A stretch of DNA of 64,000 bases, taken from contig CALVZS010000008.1 in assembly GCA_944372575.1 (NCBI GenBank), positions 1 to 64,000 of the forward strand. The letters run 5' to 3'. This document shows positions 16,801-24,684 of the stretch, piece by piece (the stretch's first letter is position 1; each line of letters begins with the position of its first letter). The position numbers and the translations under genes are program-made. This stretch comes from an uncultured Clostridia bacterium. GTDB lineage: Bacteria; Bacillota; Clostridia; Christensenellales; Borkfalkiaceae. The notes beneath the pieces are model-generated. The model saw only the letters and a list, made by a program, of their open reading frames with translations. It was not told where the DNA came from and did not search any database.

Positions 16801-19578
16801 ATGGAAGAGCGTACGGACAGTCTTTTGCACATTCTCTCCTCCGCACCCGTGGACGAGTACTGTCCCGTGGTGTTCTGGAGCATCAATTCCGCGCTGGAGG
16901 AGGAAGAGCTCCGCCGCCAGATCGGCGAAATGAAGGCGTTCGGCCTGGGCGGGTTCGTCTACCACGCGCGCGCAGGACTGGAGACGGAGTATCTCTCCGA
17001 GGAGTGGTTCCGCCTCGCGGGCGCGTGCCTGGACGAGGCGCGCCGGCAGGGTCTGCGCGTCTGGATGTACGATGAATACGGCTGGCCGAGCGGGTTTGCG
17101 GGCGGCAGGCTGCTCCGGGAGGAGGAAAACCGCGCCTGCTATCTCGAATATACCGTGCGGGAGGACTGCGATCCCGCGGCGTATGCCGTCTATGCGCTGG
17201 AGGGGGGCGTTCCGCGCCTTCTGCGCGCGGGCGAGCGCGCCGCGCAGTATCACACGCTCTATGTGCGCACGTCGGACGCCTATGCGGACGTCCTCAACCC
17301 GCGCGTCACGGAGCGGTTCCTCACCCTCACGCACGAACAATACTATGCGCGTTTCCGGGAGAGCTTCGGCAGGGAACTGGCGGGCTTCTTCACGGACGAG
17401 CCGCAGTTTTACCGCTATGCGACGCCCTTCACGCGCGTCGCGCCGGAGGAATACCGCGCCCGCTTCGGCGGGGATATAAAGGAGGGGCTGTTGTGGCTCT
17501 TCCTCAAGGATGCGCGCGGCTATCCCTTCCGTGTAAGATACTATAACCTGCTCAGCACGCTCTACTGCGAGAACTTCTATCGCAAACTCAACGACTGGTG
17601 CGCCTCGCACGGCTGCCTGCTCACGGGACACAGCATCGAGGAGAACGCCTTCTTCGCCCAAATGTGGGGCAGCGCGGATTGCGCCGTGACCTACCTCTAC
17701 GAGGGGGTGCCGGCGATCGACAACCTGGCGCGCCGCTCCGACCCCTTCCTTGCGGCAAAGAATGTCGCCTCCGTGGCGGCGCAGACGGGCAGGGCGCACA
17801 TTCTGACGGAGACGTTCGGCTGCACGGGCTACGGCATCACGCCGCGCGCGCTGCGCGCGATCGCCGAACGGCAGTACGTCTACGGCGTCAACTCCATGTG
17901 TCAGCACCTGTATAACTATTCGCTTGCCGGACAGGGAAAGACCGACCATCCGATCTCCTTCGGCAGGACGCTGCCCTGGATCGCGGGCTATCCCGCATTC
18001 AACAACTACTTTGCCCGCCTCGGCTGGCTGCTCGGCGCCTCGCGCGAGGAGGCTCCCGTCGCCGTCATCACGCCGATGGAGAGCGTCTATCTCGACTACA
18101 TCCGTTCCGACGAGCAGCAGACCATGACCGAGGTGGACGGCGGCTGCTCCGCCGTCATCGAGGAACTGCGCCGTGCGGGCATTGCCTACCACCTCGTCGA
18201 CGAGAAAGTGCTCGCCCGCCTCGGGAGCACGGAAAACGCGGCGCTCAGGGTGGGGGAGCGCGCCTATTCCGCCGTCGTGCTGGCGAACTGCCGCGAGCTC
18301 AAGGGGAGCACTGTGCGTCTGCTGCGCGAATACCTTGCGCAGGGCGGCGCGCTCCGGACGATGGGGACGCCCCCCGCCTACATGGAGGGGGAGAGGGCGG
18401 ATCTTTCCGACCTCGTGCGCGAGTGCGCCCTTCCCCGCCCCGCGTGCATTGTGCGGGCGGATACGCCCTACACGGTGCGCACGCTTGCGGGCGGCAAGCG
18501 CTTCATCTTTGCTGTCAACGATTCGGACGCGCCCCGCACGCTCGCCGTGAGCGGCAGCTTCGGGGAGGTCGACCTGGTGCGCGGCGCTGCATATGTGCCG
18601 CAGCCCTCCTACACGCTGCCTGCGCATTCTTCCCTCCTTCTGGAGGAGGGCGGCGGGACGAAGGCGCCCTTTTGCGAGCGCTCGCGCGAGACGCTTCTCC
18701 CCGAATACGTCGGCTCGGACGACAACTGTCTGACGATCGAGGAGGCGGCGGTCACGCTGGAGAGCGGGGAGCGCCTCGAGGGGTACGTCTACGGCATTTT
18801 CGAGCGCCTCGTGCGGCGCGGCTATACGGGGACGTTCAGGGCGGAGTTCTCCTTCGAGAGCGACTCCGCCCGGAGCGCCCGTCTCACGGCGGAGCGCCAG
18901 CCCGTGGAGGATATGCGCTTCAACGGCGAGACGCCCGCCTTCACGCGCGATGCGCTCGAGAGCAACTTCCTCACCGCCCCCGTCGCGGTGCGGCGCGGGC
19001 GCAATACCTTTACCTATACGGCGCGGCTGGAGAACGTGCAGTTCCTGCGCGAAAGCCTTGCGGGCGACGTGTCCGAGAGTCTGATCAACTGCACCAGCTA
19101 TCACACCTGTCTGGAACCGATCTATCTGACGGGCGCGTTCGACAGCCGCGGCTTTTCCATCGCGGCGCCCGGCAAAAAGAGCGCGGGCGACCTCACCCGC
19201 ATGGGGTATGAAAACTTCTGCGGCAGCGTGCGCTACCGGGTGCGCGTGAAGGGCGGCGGGCGCGTGCGCCTGCGCCCCGTGGGGGACTGGGCGATGTGCG
19301 TGTTCCGCGTGTGCGGCTGCGAGCAGAGCGCCCTCCTCGGCGAGGAGGCGGAGTTCGACCTCCCCGCGGGGGAACACACCTGCGAGATCGCGTGTTTCTC
19401 CACCATGCGCAACCGCTTCGGTCCCTTCCACTGCGCGTATGAGGAGGAGGGGGGCGTCTCGCCCTACTTCTTCACCCTGCGCGGCGACTGGACGCCGGAG
19501 GGCGAAAACGCACACTATGTGCAAGAGCGCAGGCTCGTTCCCTTCGGACTGCGCGGCGTGGAGTGTATCCGCGGCTGA
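16801..19578 (+). CDS. Large glycoside hydrolase, GH106-like (putative alpha-L-rhamnosidase)
   Basis: 925 residues, no signal peptide. The N-terminal half shows a TIM-barrel opening of the GH106 type: VVFWSIN near residue 22, an MKAFGLGGFVYHAR stretch, and YDEYGWPSGFAGG near residues 90-102, which strongly recalls the YDE.GWPSG.AGG signature of these enzymes. FFTDEPQF near 200 may contribute an acid. The C-terminal half holds beta-sandwich domains. It starts 18 bp after the GH78-like gene behind CAGGAGG and is surely cotranscribed. Both enzymes point to rhamnose-containing glycans, but the exact linkage is inferred from family only. Confidence 0.78.
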   Translation: MEERTDSLLHILSSAPVDEYCPVVFWSINSALEEEELRRQIGEMKAFGLGGFVYHARAGLETEYLSEEWFRLAGACLDEARRQGLRVWMYDEYGWPSGFAGGRLLREEENRACYLEYTVREDCDPAAYAVYALEGGVPRLLRAGERAAQYHTLYVRTSDAYADVLNPRVTERFLTLTHEQYYARFRESFGRELAGFFTDEPQFYRYATPFTRVAPEEYRARFGGDIKEGLLWLFLKDARGYPFRVRYYNLLSTLYCENFYRKLNDWCASHGCLLTGHSIEENAFFAQMWGSADCAVTYLYEGVPAIDNLARRSDPFLAAKNVASVAAQTGRAHILTETFGCTGYGITPRALRAIAERQYVYGVNSMCQHLYNYSLAGQGKTDHPISFGRTLPWIAGYPAFNNYFARLGWLLGASREEAPVAVITPMESVYLDYIRSDEQQTMTEVDGGCSAVIEELRRAGIAYHLVDEKVLARLGSTENAALRVGERAYSAVVLANCRELKGSTVRLLREYLAQGGALRTMGTPPAYMEGERADLSDLVRECALPRPACIVRADTPYTVRTLAGGKRFIFAVNDSDAPRTLAVSGSFGEVDLVRGAAYVPQPSYTLPAHSSLLLEEGGGTKAPFCERSRETLLPEYVGSDDNCLTIEEAAVTLESGERLEGYVYGIFERLVRRGYTGTFRAEFSFESDSARSARLTAERQPVEDMRFNGETPAFTRDALESNFLTAPVAVRRGRNTFTYTARLENVQFLRESLAGDVSESLINCTSYHTCLEPIYLTGAFDSRGFSIAAPGKKSAGDLTRMGYENFCGSVRYRVRVKGGGRVRLRPVGDWAMCVFRVCGCEQSALLGEEAEFDLPAGEHTCEIACFSTMRNRFGPFHCAYEEEGGVSPYFFTLRGDWTPEGENAHYVQERRLVPFGLRGVECIRG

Positions 19579-19709
19579 ATTTGTTCATCCTCACGTTGTG
19601 CCGTTCGGGGGAGGGGGAACTCCCCAAAACACTTTCTTTTCTTCTATTTCCCTCCTGCCCCTCTTCCGGGCGGCGCAAAAAATTTTCATAAATTTTTTTC
19701 TGCGAAGCA

Positions 19710-19738
19710 TTGACAAGCGTGACCGATTGTGATACTAT
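19710..19738 (+). promoter_or_regulatory. Sigma-A promoter of the lacI-family gene
   Basis: TTGACA (19710-19715), 17-bp spacer, TACTAT (19733-19738). The 270-bp gap after the hydrolase gene contains this promoter and, about 80 bp further on, the second operator copy. Confidence 0.7.
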
Positions 19739-19820
19739 ACATGTGCCGAAAAAGACATTTTTGTTAATTATTTACATGGACAGCATGAGCTTTTGGTTGC
19801 TCTTTTCTTTTTCGGGAATG

Positions 19821-19834
19821 TGTCCACGAGGACA
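19821..19834 (+). promoter_or_regulatory. Putative LacI-family operator, copy 2
   Basis: TGTCCACGAGGACA (TGTCC/GGACA around ACGA) lies 5 bp before the GGAGG of the regulator gene. It is identical to copy 1 in 13 of 14 positions, which suggests autoregulation, by roadblock since it is well downstream of the predicted -10. Confidence 0.7.
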
Positions 19835-19848
19835 TATCGGAGGAAAGC

Positions 19849-20826
19849 ATGGTAACCAAGCAAGACGTAGCGGAGCGTGCGGGGGTATCGACGGCGACCG
19901 TCGGGCGCGTACTCAGCGGAAAGGGGTACGTCTCTTCGGAGGCGCGCGCGAAGGTGGAGGAGGCCGTCAAGGCGCTCAACTACCGCCGCAACAACCTTGC
20001 CGCCAATCTCCGGAAGCGCAAGAGCAACGTGATTGCTGTTTTGGTGGAAGACCTGCTCAATCCTTACTATATGCACCTTGCGGAGGCGATGGTCGAGCGG
20101 GCGAAGGAGAAGAACTGCATTGTCTCGCTGTTTGCGGTCAAAGACCGCGACGTGCGGCAGGTGCTGGACGATCTTCTCTCCAACCGCGTGTGCGGGGTAG
20201 TCAACCTGGCCATGTTCACCTGTGATTTCTCGTGGTACGACATCTTCCTGGAAGAGGGGATCCGCCTCATCAACTGTACGTCGACGGGGCCGAAAGTCGT
20301 GGTGGACTACACGGAGGGCATGGAGCAGGCGCTTGCGTGCCTCAAACGTGCGGGCAGAACGCGTCCGGCGTTCGTGGCGGGGATCGAGTCCTGGCTGGCG
20401 CCCGGCGACCTGCGCGTGAAGTACTTCTTTGAAAACGCCGCGCGGTTCGGTTTGCAGTGCGATCCCGATCTGGTGCTGTGCGGGAACTATCCCATCGTCA
20501 AAGCGCCGCACGTCGGGTACGAGCTGTGCGAAAAGCTCATCCGTTCCAAAAAGCCGTTCGATTCGCTGCTGTGCATGACGGACATGATGGCGCTCGGTTC
20601 GCTCAAAGCGCTCTTCGACTACGGGTACAAGATCCCGCAGGACGTCTCCGTCATCGGGTGCGACGATCTGGACTTTACGGGCTTTTTCCAGCCGGCGCTC
20701 ACCACGATCGCGGTGGACAAAAAGGCGGAGGCATATGCCTATGTCGACCTCATTCTCGACGACGAAGTGAGCGATCGCGACGTGGTCAGAGTAAATACAA
20801 AACTTGTGGAGCGCAGCAGCGTGTAA
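19849..20826 (+). CDS. LacI-family transcriptional regulator
   Basis: 325 residues. The N-terminal helix-turn-helix and hinge helix (TKQDVAERAGVSTATVGRVL at 3-22, then the LAANLRKRKSN hinge near 50-60) are typical of LacI/PurR. The rest is a periplasmic-binding-protein-like sugar sensor with RPAFVAGIES and VSVIGCDDLDFTGFFQPALTTI near the end. Located between the rhamnosidase operon and the importer genes, it probably responds to a sugar released by the locus. The two shared palindromes are its likely operators. Confidence 0.95.
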   Translation: MVTKQDVAERAGVSTATVGRVLSGKGYVSSEARAKVEEAVKALNYRRNNLAANLRKRKSNVIAVLVEDLLNPYYMHLAEAMVERAKEKNCIVSLFAVKDRDVRQVLDDLLSNRVCGVVNLAMFTCDFSWYDIFLEEGIRLINCTSTGPKVVVDYTEGMEQALACLKRAGRTRPAFVAGIESWLAPGDLRVKYFFENAARFGLQCDPDLVLCGNYPIVKAPHVGYELCEKLIRSKKPFDSLLCMTDMMALGSLKALFDYGYKIPQDVSVIGCDDLDFTGFFQPALTTIAVDKKAEAYAYVDLILDDEVSDRDVVRVNTKLVERSSV

Positions 20827-20857
20827 CGGGAAGCTGTGCTGCAAAAGATAAAATCGG

Positions 20858-20899
20858 AAGGGGGATCCCCCTTCTTCCTGCCTTGCGGCAGGAAGAAAG
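20858..20899 (+). other. Two overlapping hairpins between lacI and the surface-protein gene
   Basis: AAGGGGGATCCCCCTT (20858-20873) is a perfect palindrome. TTCTTCCTGCC (20872-20882) pairs with GGCAGGAAGAA (20887-20897). The two share bases 20872-20873, so full forms compete. No T tract follows. This may be a weak attenuator or a processing/stability element between regulator and structural genes. Confidence 0.5.
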
Positions 20900-20964
20900 A
20901 CCATTATTAAGGAAGGAAAGAACGTTCGCGGCAGCGCCGCAGGACGAAAAACAGGGAGGAAACA

Positions 20965-23900
20965 ATGAAAAAGACTTGTATGTTCGTACTGACCGCTCTC
21001 ATGGCAGCCTCATTGGGGACGTCGATCGGTCTTACGACGATGTCGGCAAACGCGCTCGAACACGGCGCTGCCGATGAAAACGGTTGGGTGCAGAATGACA
21101 ACATGGATGCGATCACCGTCAACGAAGAGGGCGCATCCGTCATCACAACGACGGCAGGAAGCGTGACAACGTACAACACAACTGCGCTTGATATTACAAA
21201 ACCGAACAAATTGGTTTTACGCTCAGAGGCAGCAGATACTGGCTGGTTGTGTTTGTATCTCGTGGATGATTATTCGGATGTATTGTCAAAATCAGGCAAC
21301 GACATTTGGACGCCTGGTAATGCAGATTTTGTCAAAGTTGCAGCGTTGTTAGATAAATCCTCTATGCTTGTAAGCAGTGGATTTTCGTCTAAACTGATAG
21401 GAACGGCCGCTGGATCGGCTCCCAAAGATCTTACGCAGTATACAACTGTTGAGTTCTATATTGGAACTGGTGTAGAGGGCGATACTTCTTATATCACAGT
21501 TGACGGAGCGCAGGTAACTGGCGAAAACGGCGAAACTATGACGATAACCCGTGATAGTTTTGCAGATGGAAAAGCATATCTTGCAATGCAGGGGATGAAT
21601 CTTCGTACAACGTATGCAATGGGACCCAATGAGGATCCCGTCATGCTGGAGGGCGCAGAACTGCTTCCCACGGGACTTGGCGGATCGGCGTATGCCGGAT
21701 TCATGCTCAACGGCAAGACCATTACGGGAATTCCGGAGGGCGGCTATCAGATCACGGCAGACAAGGGCGTGAACAACGTGCTCGTCAACGGCCAGCCCAT
21801 CTCGTCCGTCAACGCGACGCTCAACGTGGTCGAGCTTCCCTTCAACGGGACGACCATTCAGGCGATCGGGCTTCTGCCCACGCAGGGCAATACCTTCTCC
21901 TGGAAGGCCGGCGATACCATCACCTTCCTGGAGGGCTTCACGATCTATGACGCAACGGGCAAGGCGCTCTGGGATCTCAAGCGTGACTTCGGGTTCTACG
22001 TTCCCTCCGTCGCGGAAGACGGCTCCTGCACGTTCGCGGCGCAGATCGGCCTCTCCAGCTCCAATATTGGGACAGCCGGGGACTTCGTCAACATGAACAC
22101 GACGTACAACCTGAGTGAAGGTGCCGTTTCGGAGCACAACGTGTCGATGATTACGGTCAACGGCACGCCTCTGACCGAGCTCGGATACTTCAACGTGGCC
22201 CTTTCCAACACCGTTCAGATCCTCAAGAATGAAGGGAACTGGACGTGGAAAGAGGGAGACGTCATTTTCCTTCCCTACGGCTTCATGTTCAAGGACAGCG
22301 CAGGCTATACCTATGCGCTGGATGCGAACTACACGTTGACCTATAGCGGCGGTACATTCACCATGACCAGAACGGAGGCGGGGCAGGCGCGTCCTGTCAG
22401 CGTTTCGGGAATGCAGCTCGGACATTATGATGCGGGCAGAAACCTCTACGGGATGCAGATCCACTTCAGCGAGGATGTGCGCGGCGACATTGAGGCGAAT
22501 GCCGACATTGCGGGCGAGGCGTGGTTCAACACCCTTGTGCAGGTGAACGGCAAAACGCTTGCCGAGATCGCGCAGATCAATATCGGCACGGCGGATTCGC
22601 CCATCTATGCCACGACGGAGGCAATATTTGAAGGCACGAACTATATCACCATCTGGGTGGATGCAAGGGCAGGCGTCGTGGAAGCGGGGAACAACGCCCT
22701 CGGCGACGGCACCGTGGTCACCGTCCTTCCCGGTATCGAGTTCCCCTCCGGCTATATCACCACGGAGGAGCAGTCTTATGAGTGGGTCAATCCTTCCTGG
22801 CAGCCCACCGTTGTCCTGGAGCAGTTCGAGCTGACGCTTACGGACGGTCAGGAGATCGAGGCAGGCATTCAGGGCGATCCCGGAAAGGCATTCGTCAACA
22901 TCACCGCGCCGCTCTCCTCGCTCACCGGAATCGCAAGCTTCCCCATCCAGGATTCGGCTGACGTCAAAGAGCACATCATGATCAACGGACAGCTTCTGTC
23001 CCAGATGGCAGGCGGCGTGAGCGTGTTCCAGTTCAATTCGGCAAACACGCTTCAGATCGAGCTCAACCAGGGCAGCTGGACGGTCGGTGACCGCATTGTC
23101 CTCATGAAGGGGATGCCGCTCTACAATGACATTCCTTCTTCGCCCAACGCACAGCAGGTTGCAGAACTTGCACACTTCTATATCCTTGACTGCACGTCCA
23201 CGGACGGCAAAGTTCTCCTCACCGTCACGGTGACGGACAGCTACGAAGCAGACGAGGACATCGACCTCGCATTCGCGGGCGTACAGCAGTTCGCCTATGA
23301 CGCCGACCGCGATGCGTACGGCTTCCAGCTGCATTTCTCCAAGAATATCAGAGGGGATGCCTACAACCTGTTTGCGGACATCACCAACGAGGGCTGGATC
23401 AAAGATTACATCACCGTCAACGGCAAGAGCATTGAGGAGTTGCTCGCCTCCACCGATGCAGAGGGCAACGTCATCCCCAACGCGGTGCAGGTCGTCTTCT
23501 CCAACAACAACTATATCACCATCTATGTGAGCGCCAAGCTCTCCGAAGAGCAGGGCGGCGTGCTGGACGCGAACGGCAACGAGCTGGAGACTGTGCGCTT
23601 TGCGGTTGCGGACGGCTTCACCGTTCCCCGCGACAACGGCGTCATCACGCAGGGCATTGCCTATAAGTACGAATACAAATTCTGGTGCAGAGACGTCGAC
23701 CTCTCGACGGTTGAATATGATTCGCTTGCGGTGACCACCGTCAACAATCCTGTCTCCGTCGACTCGGACGGCAACATCGCCTTCAAGGTCTACTTCGATA
23801 AGAACATCACCGATACGCAGTATATCCACATCAATGCAGGCGCGGAGTGGCTTTCCACCGCAAATATCGGCTATACATCCGCGACCATCGAGCGCCTTGC

Positions 23901-24654
23901 AAGCTACGGCTTCATCCGCGACTGCCTGACCAAGATCCTCTTCAACGGCAAGACCATCGAGGAGCTCATGGATACGGAAGAGAATGCCAAGCTCCGTCCC
24001 ATCAACGTCGTCATGGTCCACTACGACAAGAACGAGATCCAGATCGTGTTCCGCGCGAACGACATCGAGACCGGCGAGCCCGCTCCCTATGCGATCAACG
24101 TCGGCGATCCCGATCCTGATTGGACGATCACCTTCCGTGAAGGCTTCACCGTTCCCACGCTCTGCAAGCTCGACCGCGACTACACCTTCTCGTATGACAA
24201 GAACGAGGGCCGTTTCGTGGAAGTCATCGAAGAGGAAGTCATCTCCGACATCACCTTCGAGGCAGTCGCTTACGACGGCACCATCATCGAAGAGGGCGGC
24301 ACGCTCAACCTGACGGGCGTCACCGAGCTGGACAAGAACCTCTTCTCGGTTGCGTTCAAGGACGGCGTCACGCCGGAATGGACGATCGAAGGCAACTCGC
24401 TCAAAGAGGGCGAAAACACCGTCACCCTCGTTGCGCAGACGAATGACGGCAGCGGCAACACCGTCTCCTTTACCTTCACGGTCAACGTGACGGCGGCGGC
24501 AGAGCAGACCCCCGAAGATCCGCAGGAGGCAGGCGGCTGTGCCGGCGGCTGCGGCAGCAGCCTCGGTGCCGGGATCGGCATGGGTGCGGCAGTCCTTGTG
24601 GCTGCGGCGGCGGCAGTGCTGCTCATCGCAAAGAAGAAGAACACGGACAAATAA
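20965..24654 (+). CDS. Large secreted repeat protein with C-terminal membrane anchor
   Basis: 1229 residues. A signal peptide (1-30, ending MSANA) is followed by a mostly beta protein. At least six modules share a Phi-x-V/I/F-N-G-x-x-Phi-x-x-Phi start (near residues 272, 396, 526, 672, 817 and 992), and most close with a W...GD-I...G-F/M motif. A conserved Y/F-D-A-x-R-x-x-YG-M/F-Q-I/L-HFS element occurs near 485 and 775. Near the end, EAGGCAGGCGSSLG precedes one hydrophobic helix and the basic tail AKKKNTDK. It is therefore likely displayed on the cell surface. Position before a glycosidase-like lipoprotein and an ABC importer suggests glycan binding or a scaffold role; no enzyme motif was recognised. 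Bases 21180-21650 are more AT-rich than the rest. Confidence 0.85.
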   Translation: MKKTCMFVLTALMAASLGTSIGLTTMSANALEHGAADENGWVQNDNMDAITVNEEGASVITTTAGSVTTYNTTALDITKPNKLVLRSEAADTGWLCLYLVDDYSDVLSKSGNDIWTPGNADFVKVAALLDKSSMLVSSGFSSKLIGTAAGSAPKDLTQYTTVEFYIGTGVEGDTSYITVDGAQVTGENGETMTITRDSFADGKAYLAMQGMNLRTTYAMGPNEDPVMLEGAELLPTGLGGSAYAGFMLNGKTITGIPEGGYQITADKGVNNVLVNGQPISSVNATLNVVELPFNGTTIQAIGLLPTQGNTFSWKAGDTITFLEGFTIYDATGKALWDLKRDFGFYVPSVAEDGSCTFAAQIGLSSSNIGTAGDFVNMNTTYNLSEGAVSEHNVSMITVNGTPLTELGYFNVALSNTVQILKNEGNWTWKEGDVIFLPYGFMFKDSAGYTYALDANYTLTYSGGTFTMTRTEAGQARPVSVSGMQLGHYDAGRNLYGMQIHFSEDVRGDIEANADIAGEAWFNTLVQVNGKTLAEIAQINIGTADSPIYATTEAIFEGTNYITIWVDARAGVVEAGNNALGDGTVVTVLPGIEFPSGYITTEEQSYEWVNPSWQPTVVLEQFELTLTDGQEIEAGIQGDPGKAFVNITAPLSSLTGIASFPIQDSADVKEHIMINGQLLSQMAGGVSVFQFNSANTLQIELNQGSWTVGDRIVLMKGMPLYNDIPSSPNAQQVAELAHFYILDCTSTDGKVLLTVTVTDSYEADEDIDLAFAGVQQFAYDADRDAYGFQLHFSKNIRGDAYNLFADITNEGWIKDYITVNGKSIEELLASTDAEGNVIPNAVQVVFSNNNYITIYVSAKLSEEQGGVLDANGNELETVRFAVADGFTVPRDNGVITQGIAYKYEYKFWCRDVDLSTVEYDSLAVTTVNNPVSVDSDGNIAFKVYFDKNITDTQYIHINAGAEWLSTANIGYTSATIERLASYGFIRDCLTKILFNGKTIEELMDTEENAKLRPINVVMVHYDKNEIQIVFRANDIETGEPAPYAINVGDPDPDWTITFREGFTVPTLCKLDRDYTFSYDKNEGRFVEVIEEEVISDITFEAVAYDGTIIEEGGTLNLTGVTELDKNLFSVAFKDGVTPEWTIEGNSLKEGENTVTLVAQTNDGSGNTVSFTFTVNVTAAAEQTPEDPQEAGGCAGGCGSSLGAGIGMGAAVLVAAAAAVLLIAKKKNTDK

Positions 24655-24684
24655 TCCATTGCTACGGAGGTTTTTGCAATCGAT

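Noticed and set aside
14329..19524. 1731-codon minus-strand open frame across the rhamnosidase and hydrolase genes
   Set aside because: It is opposite two genes with recognised glycosidase motifs; the translation is Arg/Ala/His-rich without domains. GC-rich codons make stops rare on the opposite strand.
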